A stretch of DNA of 64,000 bases from Bacteroidales bacterium (GTDB lineage Bacteria; Bacteroidota; Bacteroidia; Bacteroidales; JAADJA01): contig JAIOZL010000006.1 in NCBI GenBank assembly GCA_021740645.1, positions 62,001-126,000 on the forward strand. Reading direction: 5' to 3'. The number at the start of each line of letters is the position of its first letter. Within the stretch, counting starts at the first letter, position 1. This document shows, piece by piece, positions 44,285 through 55,153 of this stretch. The position numbers and the translations under genes were made by a program. Under the pieces are notes generated by a model. The model saw only the letters and a program-made list of their open reading frames with translations, did not search any database and was not told the DNA's origin.

Positions 44285-47200
44285 ATGAAAGAATATTTAG
44301 TCAACCATGTATTAGGACTTTTTGCTATTGTACTGGTTTTCCTGTTGACACCGGCTCTGGGATCTAATCCAATTTTTGCTGGAGAAGTGATTGCAATACA
44401 AAATACAGTTAAGGTTGGGTTTGATTTAAAAAATCACGGGCAGAATTTCATGGTCACTTTTGGGATAAATTCATTTTATCTTACTGAAAAAAAATTGGAC
44501 GGTCAAACCTTTCAAACCATTGAAATACCTGGTAATTTTCTGCCAGGTGATGCTGGCAAACCTAACCTGCCCGGATCAGGCAGATACCTTGCTATTCCTC
44601 AGGGAGCAAAGGCAAAACTAAATATTCTATCTTTTACAACAGATACAATTTTCAATATCAATTTAGCTCCCTCATTCAGAATACCAAAGGATAATGATAC
44701 AAGCCCTCTGGACTTTTCAAAAGATGAACTGGTTTATACCACTGATGATTATTATCCTAAAGAGCCATTTAAACTCTCAGAAAAGGACTTGATCCGTGGC
44801 ATTGATGTGGTTATTTTAGGGATTACCCCATTTCAGTATAATCCTGTTAAAAAACACTTGCTGGTTTATTCCAATATTAAAGTTGAAGTTATCATTGAGG
44901 GGGGGAACGGTCAGTATGGGGAAAAACGATACAGAAACCGCTGGTGGGATCCAATATTGTCAGATGTTTTGCTTAATTATTCCTCTTTGCCTAAGATGGA
45001 TTATGATAAGAATTACAGCAAAGACGAAACAGGTTGTGAATATCTAATCATCACTCCGAATGACCCTGAATTTCAGATTTGGGCAGATTCTATCAGGGTT
45101 TTCAGGAATAAACAAGGGATATTAACAGATATTGTATCATTGAACGATATTGGCAGTAATTCTACCGATGATATTGAAGCATATATTGATAATGCTTACA
45201 ATACATGGGATATCCCACCAATAGGCTGTCTCATTTTGGGTGATTATGGTAACAATGCTTCCAATAGGGTTCTTTCTCCTTCGTGGAATAACTACTGTGT
45301 ATCGGATAATAAATTTGGGGATGTGAATGGCAATGATCTTCCTGATATTATCATGGCCCGAATGACTGCCCGGGATGAGTTAGAGCTGAGTATTATTGTT
45401 TCAAAATTTATTGAATACGAAAGAAACCCACCAGAATATGCTGACTTTTATAGTCACCCCATTACAGCATCTGGTTGGCAGTCGGATAGCTGGTTTCAGC
45501 TCACAGCTGAGATTGTCGGCGGTTTCTGGCGCGAAGCACTGGGTAAGGACCCTGTAAGGATTAATGAAGTATTTAGTGGTACACCAGGTGATATTTGGTC
45601 AACTGCTACAAATACAGATGTATTGGTTAACTATTTTGGACCCAATGGCCTTGGTTATATTCCAGAGCTTCCTTCCACCCTGGGTGGCTGGACAGGTGGG
45701 AATGCCTCTATAATCAGCACGGCCATTGATAATGGCGCTTTCATGATCCAACACCGGGATCATGGTGAGGAATTGGGCTGGGCACAACCTGAATATATGG
45801 TGAACGATATTAACAGCCTGTTAAATGCCGACCTTACCTTCGTTTGGTCTACCAATTGCCTGACCGGGAAGTTTAATTTTGGTACAGAAGTTTTTGCCGA
45901 AAAAATGCATCGCTATTCTCATAAAGAAGAAAACTCCGGGTGTTTTGGCATTAATGCTGCATCAGAAATTACTTATGCATTCGTCAGTGATGTATTTGTT
46001 TTGGGTGCATATGATAATATGTGGCCTGATTTTATGCCTGACTTTGGTACAACTCCTGAATCAAGAGGGGTGCTACCGGCCTTTGCAAATGTTTCAGCAA
46101 AATACTTTCTTGAGCAAACCAACTGGCCATATATTCCCGACAATAAAGAAGCTACCTATCATCTCTTCCATCATTTTGGTGATGCCTTTACCACAGTATA
46201 CAGTGAGATACCTCAATTTCTTACTGTAGTTCATAATAACATATTATATATGGGAGGAACTTCCTTTGAGGTTACAGCTGACGAGGATGCCCTGATTGGA
46301 TTGAGCGTGAATGGAAACCTAATAGGTTCTGCTACAGGTGAAGGACCAGATAATCCTGTGGTAATTAATATACCCGCCCAGGCACCTCCTGATAAAGTAA
46401 TTGTTACTGTTACTAAGCAAAATTATTACAGGTATGAAGCCACAGTTGATGTGCTGCCTGCATCAGGCCCTTATGTAGTTTATGAAGCAATAACATTAAA
46501 TGATGATTCAGGCAATGGAAATGGCCTTATGGAAACTTCTGAGTCGATTCTGGCAGCCATTACTGTGAAAAATGTGGGAGTAGAAGATGCCACCAATATC
46601 CAGGTTATTTTAAGCTCATCCGATCCTAACATAACCATTACTGATGATATAGAAAACTATGGAAACATATCGGCAGGAACTACTTCTGTGGTTCCTGATG
46701 CTTTTTCATGGGATGTATCTGACGAGATACCCGACATGCATGTGGTCGAATTCGAACTTACCATTACTGATGGAAGTCTTAGCTGGAATTCAGGTTTTAC
46801 TATAATGGGCCATGCACCTACTTTGGAATCAGGAACAATCCTTATAGATGATTATATAGGAAACTGGAATGGACGCCTCGATCCGGGAGAAACGGCCTTT
46901 ATGATTATTCAGACTTTAAACACAGGTTCTTTTAATGCTGCGAATACTATTGGTACCCTAAGCACAACCAGTGAATACATCACCCTTGTTAACAATACCT
47001 TTAATTTTTACGATATTCAGCCCGGGAGCATGGAAGAAGGCATGTTTCAGGTAACGGTATCTGAAGATGCTCCTGCTGGTTCTTATGTTGAATTAATATA
47101 CCAGGTTAGTTCCGGAGCTTATATGCATGAACAGTTTTATTCAACAGTAATTAGTCCGCTGGTTGAGGATTGGGAAACCGGTGACATGACCCAATTCCCT

Positions 47201-48583
47201 TGGGAAACTGGCGGAGATGCAAATTGGGATATTTCTACATCCAATGCCTATGAAGGAAGCTATTGTGTGAAATCCGGCGAGATTAATGATTTACAAAATA
47301 GTTTTCTCAGTATACCCTTTGAAGCGCTTGCTGATGATAGTATTTCTTTTTGGTGCAGGGTTTCTTCTGAAACAGGCTATGATTTGCTGAAGTTTTATAT
47401 CGATGATGCTGAGCAGGCTTCCTGGTCAGGGGAAGTGGCATGGGAGCGTGCTTCATTCCTGATTCCTGAAGGCCCACATACGCTGAAATGGCAATATGAA
47501 AAAGATGAAACTTTATTAAGTGGAGAAGATTGTGCCTGGATTGATTTTATCATATTTCCGGTTTTTGGAATGACTGCCGCATTTACTTCTGATGTTACTG
47601 AGGTGTGTGAAGGTGGCTACGTTAGTTTTTTTGATGATACACCAGGAGGCCCTATAAGCTGGGAATGGAATTTTGAAGGAGGTACCCCTGGGGTATCTGC
47701 TGAACAAAATCCGGTTATTGCATATTTTAATGAAGGTACTTATGATGTTAGCCTTACGGTTTCCGATGGAAGCATTACCAATACCCTGGTTATGGATGAT
47801 TATGTACATGTTATTTCAAGCCTTATAGCGCCTCCCCCACCCACAGGCGATTTGTCTGTTTGTGGAAACGAAGTGTCTACTCCCTACACTACAAATGGAA
47901 TTTCAGGTATCACGGAATATAGTTGGGTAATTGAACCAGAAGAGGCAGGAATTGTCATTGGTACAGGTTTGGAAGTAATAGTGAACTGGGATATATCATA
48001 CCTGGGAGATGTCAACCTAAAAGTTGCTGGTATAAACACTTGCGGTGAGGGAGAATTCTCAACAGAAATCATGGTTTCACGATATCTTCCCGAAGTTAGT
48101 CTTGAACCATTCGAAACGGTTTGTTACGACTGGCCTGAATTTGAGCTTTCGGGCGGTATGCCCGAAGGAGGCATCTATAGCGGTCCGGGAGTGGAGAATG
48201 GATGGTTCAACCCCCAATCCGCCGGACTCGGGACTCATATCATTACATATACTTTTACTGATACTGGTAATTGCGAGAACTTTGCACAAGAAACTCTTTT
48301 AGTTGATCCCTGCACAGGTATAGGCAAAAAAACTTTCGGAATGGTGGCCCTCTTATACCCGAATCCTTCTGATGGATTGCTAAATCTTGAGTTTAAACAA
48401 AACGCTGCTCAGGCAAACATTCAGGTGTTAAATATTTTAAATGAACTTATTTATTCCAGGTCAATAGAAATAAAAACAAGTCAGTTGCATAGCATAGATC
48501 TTTCAAACCAGAGCGAAGGAATTTACTTTATAAACATCGAAACACAGGATAAAAAGGAAAGGCTAAAAGTTATTATCAAGTAA
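44285..48583 (+). CDS. Gingipain-like C25 cysteine peptidase, T9SS secreted
   Basis: This 1432-residue protein begins with a signal peptide (hydrophobic to about residue 27) and a propeptide-like region. The C25 domain lies at about 252-640. The likely catalytic pair is His493 in QHRDHGEE and Cys525 in STNCLTG, 32 residues apart, close to the spacing in RgpB. Two CARDB/Ig-like domains (about 740-950), one choice-of-anchor J domain (about 959-1093), a PKD domain (about 1094-1175, SWEWNFEGGTPG) and another Ig-like region follow. The end is a clear type A T9SS domain: YPNPSDGLLNLEF, then GIYFINIETQDKKERLKVIIK-like residues at the tail. It is expected to be a cell-surface protease with Arg/Lys or other specificity. 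It is the partner gene of 39932-44251. Confidence 0.88.
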   Translation: MKEYLVNHVLGLFAIVLVFLLTPALGSNPIFAGEVIAIQNTVKVGFDLKNHGQNFMVTFGINSFYLTEKKLDGQTFQTIEIPGNFLPGDAGKPNLPGSGRYLAIPQGAKAKLNILSFTTDTIFNINLAPSFRIPKDNDTSPLDFSKDELVYTTDDYYPKEPFKLSEKDLIRGIDVVILGITPFQYNPVKKHLLVYSNIKVEVIIEGGNGQYGEKRYRNRWWDPILSDVLLNYSSLPKMDYDKNYSKDETGCEYLIITPNDPEFQIWADSIRVFRNKQGILTDIVSLNDIGSNSTDDIEAYIDNAYNTWDIPPIGCLILGDYGNNASNRVLSPSWNNYCVSDNKFGDVNGNDLPDIIMARMTARDELELSIIVSKFIEYERNPPEYADFYSHPITASGWQSDSWFQLTAEIVGGFWREALGKDPVRINEVFSGTPGDIWSTATNTDVLVNYFGPNGLGYIPELPSTLGGWTGGNASIISTAIDNGAFMIQHRDHGEELGWAQPEYMVNDINSLLNADLTFVWSTNCLTGKFNFGTEVFAEKMHRYSHKEENSGCFGINAASEITYAFVSDVFVLGAYDNMWPDFMPDFGTTPESRGVLPAFANVSAKYFLEQTNWPYIPDNKEATYHLFHHFGDAFTTVYSEIPQFLTVVHNNILYMGGTSFEVTADEDALIGLSVNGNLIGSATGEGPDNPVVINIPAQAPPDKVIVTVTKQNYYRYEATVDVLPASGPYVVYEAITLNDDSGNGNGLMETSESILAAITVKNVGVEDATNIQVILSSSDPNITITDDIENYGNISAGTTSVVPDAFSWDVSDEIPDMHVVEFELTITDGSLSWNSGFTIMGHAPTLESGTILIDDYIGNWNGRLDPGETAFMIIQTLNTGSFNAANTIGTLSTTSEYITLVNNTFNFYDIQPGSMEEGMFQVTVSEDAPAGSYVELIYQVSSGAYMHEQFYSTVISPLVEDWETGDMTQFPWETGGDANWDISTSNAYEGSYCVKSGEINDLQNSFLSIPFEALADDSISFWCRVSSETGYDLLKFYIDDAEQASWSGEVAWERASFLIPEGPHTLKWQYEKDETLLSGEDCAWIDFIIFPVFGMTAAFTSDVTEVCEGGYVSFFDDTPGGPISWEWNFEGGTPGVSAEQNPVIAYFNEGTYDVSLTVSDGSITNTLVMDDYVHVISSLIAPPPPTGDLSVCGNEVSTPYTTNGISGITEYSWVIEPEEAGIVIGTGLEVIVNWDISYLGDVNLKVAGINTCGEGEFSTEIMVSRYLPEVSLEPFETVCYDWPEFELSGGMPEGGIYSGPGVENGWFNPQSAGLGTHIITYTFTDTGNCENFAQETLLVDPCTGIGKKTFGMVALLYPNPSDGLLNLEFKQNAAQANIQVLNILNELIYSRSIEIKTSQLHSIDLSNQSEGIYFINIETQDKKERLKVIIK

Positions 48584-48718
48584 ATATAAGTTATTTATAC
48601 GAAAAATACAGTATACCTCAGTTAGGGCAAATCATATTAATTTGAAAAAAATACAGGGACTTTAAAAATTAATATCCTATTTTTTAGGATTCAATTTTAA
48701 ATTCTCTTTGTGCAGTAT

Positions 48719-50773
<2,055 letters not shown>

Positions 50774-50783
50774 TTACCCTGAA

Positions 50784-50791
50784 TAACTTTG
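50784..50791 (+). promoter_or_regulatory. -7 box for the SagB-PPTase-patatin cluster
   Basis: TAACTTTG matches TAnnTTTG, with TTG 18 bases upstream (50763-50765) as a fair -33 element. Confidence 0.55.
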
Positions 50792-50815
50792 TCGGTAATT
50801 ATAAAATGACACAAA

Positions 50816-50823
50816 CAAAGTTA
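50816..50823 (-). promoter_or_regulatory. -7 box for ligA
   Basis: The minus strand reads TAACTTTG, the same octamer as the opposing box at 50784. It lies 54 bases upstream of the ligA start. Together the two boxes form a 9-base inverted repeat, ATAACTTTG/CAAAGTTAT, 24 bases apart. Confidence 0.45.
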
Positions 50824-50875
50824 TATTTTTTTAATAAATTTATCGAATATGTTACTAACAACAAATACATTCAAT

Positions 50876-51610
50876 ATGTTTGCATTCAGAAAATCACCCG
50901 GCTTATTCATTGCCATTGCATTGCTGATTTGCACAGTGGCTTTAAATGGACAAACAAATATGGAAGATCAGGTAGAACTTGGATTTCCAAAAATCGACCT
51001 ACCCGATCCTGATTTTAACTCAGGAATATCGGTTGAGGACGCCCTCATGCACCGCAGGTCGGTCAGGGAATTCAGCCAGGAACAAATAACTATGGCACAG
51101 GTTTCTCAACTTTTATGGGCAGCTTATGGGATCACAGAACGAAAATCATTCCCGGGTTTTCTTGATGGCGGATTGCGAACCGCACCCTCTGCCGGTGGTT
51201 TATATCCCCTGGAAATATACCTGATTGCAGGGAACGTTGAAGGACTCGAAGCAGGTGTGTTTAAATACGAATCAAACGGACACCTTTTAATTCGGCATTA
51301 TGAAGGCGACGTTAGAGGTGATTTGGCAAAGGCAGCTTTGGATCAAAATTTTATTATGGATGCCCCAATGATACTTTTTTTTGCTGCAGTTTTTAAACGT
51401 ACTACACAAAAATATGGAGAACGTGGGCGCGAACGTTATGTATGCATGGATTTAGGACATTCTGCCCAAAATGTATATTTACAAGCCTTTTCATTAAATC
51501 TTGGAACATGCGCCGTGGGTGCTTTTACTGATCAGATTGTAAGCTCCGTATTAATGTTGCCTGAAGATGAAGAACCCTTATACATAATGCCTGTTGGAAA
51601 AGCAAAATAG
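50876..51610 (+). CDS. SagB/ThcOx-family nitroreductase-fold dehydrogenase, exported
   Basis: This FMN-dependent oxidoreductase has 244 residues from ATG 50876; the alternative ATG 50849 adds nine residues. An N-terminal hydrophobic segment (LFIAIALLICTVALNGQ) marks export to the periplasm. The nitroreductase fold shows HRRSVREFS near 58, LLWAAYGITE near 78, the SagB/ThcOx hallmark RTAPSAGGLYPLEIYL near 98 and MDLGHSAQNVYLQA near 190. Family members oxidise azolines in natural-product clusters, but here there is no cyclodehydratase or precursor peptide nearby. Its role in the envelope is therefore open. It is one base from the phosphopantetheinyl transferase gene and probably translationally coupled. 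Confidence 0.8.
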   Translation: MFAFRKSPGLFIAIALLICTVALNGQTNMEDQVELGFPKIDLPDPDFNSGISVEDALMHRRSVREFSQEQITMAQVSQLLWAAYGITERKSFPGFLDGGLRTAPSAGGLYPLEIYLIAGNVEGLEAGVFKYESNGHLLIRHYEGDVRGDLAKAALDQNFIMDAPMILFFAAVFKRTTQKYGERGRERYVCMDLGHSAQNVYLQAFSLNLGTCAVGAFTDQIVSSVLMLPEDEEPLYIMPVGKAK

Positions 51611-51611
51611 T

Positions 51612-52310
51612 ATGGTTGAAGTTTTTGGAATACGGTTACCGGATGATGACCCCTTTCAAAGGAGCAGAGAACAATTATTTGACCTTCTCCCAGCTTCTAA
51701 TATGTCGGGGATATTAAAGTATAAAAATGAAAGTAGCCTGAGAAGGACACTCCTGGGTGAAGTATTGTCAAGGAAACTTCTTGGAATAAAATTAAATTTT
51801 TCCTGTAAAGAAATTGATGTTAATAAATCAGGTAAGGGCAAACCTTTCATTAAAAACAATAATTCCATCTTTTTTAATATCTCTCACTCCGGTGATTGGA
51901 TCGTTTGTGCCATAAGTTCTAAAGATGTGGGGATTGATGTGGAGAAAATAAAAAAGCCTGTTTACAGGATCGCAGAGCGGTATTTTTCAAAAGAAGAACG
52001 GGCAGCATTGAGCCGGCTAGATGAGCCTGAAAAAACCGTATATTTTTTTGATTTGTGGACGTTGAAAGAAAGCTATTTAAAAATGCTGGGAAAAGGACTG
52101 ACAAAATCATTAGGATCTTTTACCATAAGCAGGGAAAATGCCCATTTTAAAATAATAGAATCAGGTTATGAATTGAAAAAAGTATTTTTTATGCAGTATA
52201 ACTTCGATAAAGACTATACTGTTTCAGTATGCTCAAATGGTGATCAGTTCGCAGAACATATTACAATATTATCATTAAATGAATTATTGGACTTAAATGA
52301 CGGCAAATAA
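51612..52310 (+). CDS. 4'-phosphopantetheinyl transferase (Sfp/Gsp superfamily)
   Basis: This enzyme attaches the phosphopantetheine arm of CoA to acyl or peptidyl carrier proteins (EC 2.7.8.7). From ATG 51612 it has 232 residues. Two metal- and CoA-binding motifs are visible: VGIDVEKI near 111-118 and WTLKESYLKMLGKGL near 154-168. INKSGKGKPF... and FNISHSGDWIVCAI precede them. The length is that of Sfp-type enzymes for secondary metabolism or fatty acid synthesis rather than of AcpS. The ATG comes one base after the stop of the SagB-like gene. A longer frame with a TTG start (51594) would overlap that gene and is not preferred. The carrier protein substrate is not in the window. Confidence 0.88.
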   Translation: MVEVFGIRLPDDDPFQRSREQLFDLLPASNMSGILKYKNESSLRRTLLGEVLSRKLLGIKLNFSCKEIDVNKSGKGKPFIKNNNSIFFNISHSGDWIVCAISSKDVGIDVEKIKKPVYRIAERYFSKEERAALSRLDEPEKTVYFFDLWTLKESYLKMLGKGLTKSLGSFTISRENAHFKIIESGYELKKVFFMQYNFDKDYTVSVCSNGDQFAEHITILSLNELLDLNDGK

Positions 52311-53178
52311 TAAAAAAAATATCGCTTTGGTGTTATCCGGTGGAGGTGCCCGTGGTTTAGCCCATATCGGTGTTATTGAAAAGCTGGAAGAAGAAGGATT
52401 TAAAATTACTTCTTTAGCCGGCACTTCTATAGGAAGTTTAATTGGCGGAGTTTACATTTCAGGACAAATGCCGCAATTTAAGGAATGGCTGTCAAATAAA
52501 AGCAAACTCGACATTATCAAATTAATGGATTTTGCCATTAGTAAAAGCGGAATTATTAAAGGCGAAAAAGTATTTGATGAACTTAAAAATTATCTCCTGA
52601 ATGAGAATATTGAAAATTTGAAGATTCCTTATACAGCTGTTGCCACTAACATACAAAAACATGAAGAATATATTTTTAGCAGCGGCCCTCTTATCGATGC
52701 TATTCGCGCTTCGGTGGCCGTTCCTACGGTTTTAACACCTTTTATAATTAACGATATTGAACTTGTGGACGGAGGAGTGACCAATCCTCTTCCTTTGGAC
52801 ATAATTAAGAGAAACCCGGGGGATATTCTGGTTGCTGTTGACCTCAACGGTGACTTTGATTATAATCCACCGGAAGCATTTAATTCTATTCAAGAACAGA
52901 AAAAAACCTATGATAAGGCACTCAAGTATATCAATGATAAGTGGTCAGGGTTTTTTAAAAATGGAAAACATAAGCATACCGGCTACTTCGACCTGATTAC
53001 ACAAACTATTTTTGCAATGCAAATCAGGCTAACACAGGCATCAATCGAAAAATATAAGCCCGATATGCTTATCCGTATTTCCAAATGGGCCTGCGATTTA
53101 TTTGAATTTCACCGTGCCTCTGAAATGGTTGAATATGGTAGAATGCAGGCAGATGTTGCAATAAAAAAAATGAAATAA
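52297..53178 (+). CDS. Patatin-like phospholipase family protein
   Basis: This 293-residue lipid acyl hydrolase of the patatin/RssA type has the family's oxyanion motif GGGARG (15-20), the nucleophile Ser44 in GTSIG and the catalytic Asp158 in DGG. It has no signal peptide. The start lies 14 bases inside the phosphopantetheinyl transferase gene, so the SagB-like, transferase and patatin genes form a coupled three-gene unit. A lysine- and histidine-rich segment (about 205-230) interrupts the usual fold as a loop. The substrate is unknown: membrane lipid turnover is one possibility, protein regulation another. Confidence 0.87.
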   Translation: MTANNKKNIALVLSGGGARGLAHIGVIEKLEEEGFKITSLAGTSIGSLIGGVYISGQMPQFKEWLSNKSKLDIIKLMDFAISKSGIIKGEKVFDELKNYLLNENIENLKIPYTAVATNIQKHEEYIFSSGPLIDAIRASVAVPTVLTPFIINDIELVDGGVTNPLPLDIIKRNPGDILVAVDLNGDFDYNPPEAFNSIQEQKKTYDKALKYINDKWSGFFKNGKHKHTGYFDLITQTIFAMQIRLTQASIEKYKPDMLIRISKWACDLFEFHRASEMVEYGRMQADVAIKKMK

Positions 53179-53195
53179 TTATCAATTAATTAAAA

Positions 53196-53963
53196 ATGAA
53201 AAAAATTACCTGTGGATTAATTTTTAGTCTTTTTATCTTTACCTTTACATACGGGCAAATCAATCTTGAACATACGTTTAATTCCTCAGGATTTGGCACA
53301 TGGCATTTTAATACTGATACGGAAACATTTTACTATAACGCCAATGTAAACACCAATAAGTTGTTTATTTATAGTGATGATTATAGCATTTATAAAACAG
53401 TAAATTTCAACCCTCCTGCCGGTTATGAATTGTACTGGATATATTATCCTTCGAAGTATCTTTTTAATGATGACGAATGGATAGAATTTATCCTTGTATT
53501 TAGCAATTCAACAAATTATCAAATGAAGATCTATAATGAGAATATGAGTTTGGTTAAGGATCTTGGAGCTGGAAATAATGCCTATGTGATCAAAACTTAT
53601 GATGGCTCCTTTAAGTTAAAAACTTCTGACTATGTGTATAATGCCGCAACGCAGACAATAGATTATACGGATAAAATCTTTTCTATTCCAGGGGAGTTAT
53701 ATGTTTCTGATTTGGGGATAAATGATGTAGAAAATACCCAGAAAGCTTACCCAAATCCATCAAAGGAGAGGATAATCCTGCCTTATACCCTGAATCCCGA
53801 TGAAATTTCCACCCTGCACATTTATAATTTACAAGGCCAACTCATTGAATCCAAAAATATTCATGGAAGTTTTGATCATTTATACCTCGATGTGAGCACA
53901 TATGAGCCAGGTGGGTACGTATACTCCTACAAGCAAGTGAAGGCCACCTTTATTGTTAAGTAA
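53196..53963 (+). CDS. Small T9SS cargo protein
   Basis: This 255-residue protein has a signal peptide (MKKITCGLIFSLFIFTFTYGQ) and a beta-rich middle without a family I recognise (YSDDYSIYKTVNF, WIEFILVFSNSTNYQMKIYNE). A type A T9SS domain occupies the last 80 residues (AYPNPSKERIILPYTL, LHIYNLQGQLIES). The middle resembles the WD40/propeller-like blade of secreted monitors only superficially. It is 17 bases after the patatin gene on the same strand, so it may be part of that unit. Confidence 0.75.
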   Translation: MKKITCGLIFSLFIFTFTYGQINLEHTFNSSGFGTWHFNTDTETFYYNANVNTNKLFIYSDDYSIYKTVNFNPPAGYELYWIYYPSKYLFNDDEWIEFILVFSNSTNYQMKIYNENMSLVKDLGAGNNAYVIKTYDGSFKLKTSDYVYNAATQTIDYTDKIFSIPGELYVSDLGINDVENTQKAYPNPSKERIILPYTLNPDEISTLHIYNLQGQLIESKNIHGSFDHLYLDVSTYEPGGYVYSYKQVKATFIVK

Positions 53964-54049
53964 ATGACGGTTTGGTTCGTCTTTAAATACTAACTGACAC
54001 CAGCGGGTATTAGCGCTATTTTAGTGAAATAATACATTTGAGTTTTTTA

Positions 54050-54057
54050 TATATTTG
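54050..54057 (+). promoter_or_regulatory. -7 box for the 54079 gene
   Basis: TATATTTG is an exact TAnnTTTG, 21 bases upstream of the ATG. A second octamer, TACATTTG, lies at 54033-54040. Confidence 0.5.
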
Positions 54058-54078
54058 TATTGTAGTAATTAAACTGTT

Positions 54079-55086
54079 ATGAATAAAATCCCGTTCCTAT
54101 TTATTTTTACCTTTCTTTCAGTTGTTATATTTTCTAAAACAAATGCAAGCCAATTTAATCCTGACACAACAATTTTAAATTTGGGGCCTGACTTTAATCT
54201 TTGTGTTGGTTATATTCATTTGTTAGATGCCGGATCCGGATTTGATAGTTATCTATGGCAGGATGGCTCAACTTCCCAAACATTTATGGTTACTGAAGCT
54301 GGGGTTTATTGGGTCCATGCATATATCGGTTCAACTATGTATGCCGATACAATTGCAATAAATTACTGGCCTTATCCTGATCCAAATTTAGGCAATGACA
54401 CTACCATATGTTACGGTAATTCAATTATGTTAGAGCCTACCCAGGGATACTTCTCTTATTTGTGGATGGACGGATCAACCTTACCCTATTTTAATGTTAC
54501 AGGCCCAGGCTTATACTATGTTTCTGTTATGGATGTTCATGGGTGTGCGGGTTCTGATTCTATTGTGATTGATTTTACTACACCTTTTAATCTTGGGAAT
54601 GATACCATTATTTGTGATTGCGATAGTGTATTACTTGATGCGGGTGAAGGTTATTTATCATACGTTTGGCAGGATGGTTCAACATCCCAATACTTTTTGG
54701 TCGTAGGAAGTGCATATAGCATAGGTTTACATACCTTTTCAGTGACAGTTATTGATACAAATAACTGCGAAAACACTGATGAAATAGATATTTATATAGA
54801 AGAAGAATACCAAAACTTAACACAAAACAGAATAACCCCTTTTCAAATTCATCCTAATCCTGCAAATAGTACTATTAAAATTAATTTTCGATATTATACA
54901 GAGGCTAAACTGGCAGTTGAATTAATGGATTCATTTGGAAGGCTAGTGATGAAAGAAGACATGGTTGTAGTAAGTTCAAATCCCTATGCAGAAATAGATA
55001 TCAGCAATTTGTGTAATGGGATATATTACTTGAGAATAATAGATAACAGGAACCAATATTTACAAAAGATTTTAATTCATCACTAA
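54079..55086 (+). CDS. T9SS cargo protein with three tandem repeats
   Basis: This 335-residue protein has a signal peptide (first about 24 residues). Three repeats of about 70 residues start NLGPDFNLC, NLGNDTTIC and NLGNDTIIC. Each has two cysteine/aspartate landmarks and a core WQDGSTSQ-F (second copy WMDGSTLPYF), and each ends in a strand like YWVHA or YYVSV. A type A T9SS domain follows from about 255 (FQIHPNPANSTIKI, then CNGIYYLRI). The repeats are of the gliding-motility-/adhesin-like 'LGxDxxxC...WxxGS' type found in many Bacteroidota surface proteins. They are likely binding units; the ligand is unknown. Confidence 0.8.
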   Translation: MNKIPFLFIFTFLSVVIFSKTNASQFNPDTTILNLGPDFNLCVGYIHLLDAGSGFDSYLWQDGSTSQTFMVTEAGVYWVHAYIGSTMYADTIAINYWPYPDPNLGNDTTICYGNSIMLEPTQGYFSYLWMDGSTLPYFNVTGPGLYYVSVMDVHGCAGSDSIVIDFTTPFNLGNDTIICDCDSVLLDAGEGYLSYVWQDGSTSQYFLVVGSAYSIGLHTFSVTVIDTNNCENTDEIDIYIEEEYQNLTQNRITPFQIHPNPANSTIKINFRYYTEAKLAVELMDSFGRLVMKEDMVVVSSNPYAEIDISNLCNGIYYLRIIDNRNQYLQKILIHH

Positions 55087-55153
55087 CTGGCGCAATAATT
55101 ACGATTGTGCTAGCTTAATCCACTATTATTATTTTTTCCAACATTTACTGACT

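Noticed and set aside
48674-48690. Small hairpin ATCCTA/TAGGAT between the second C25 gene and ligA
   Set aside because: The stem is six bases, AT-rich and without a clear T run on either strand.
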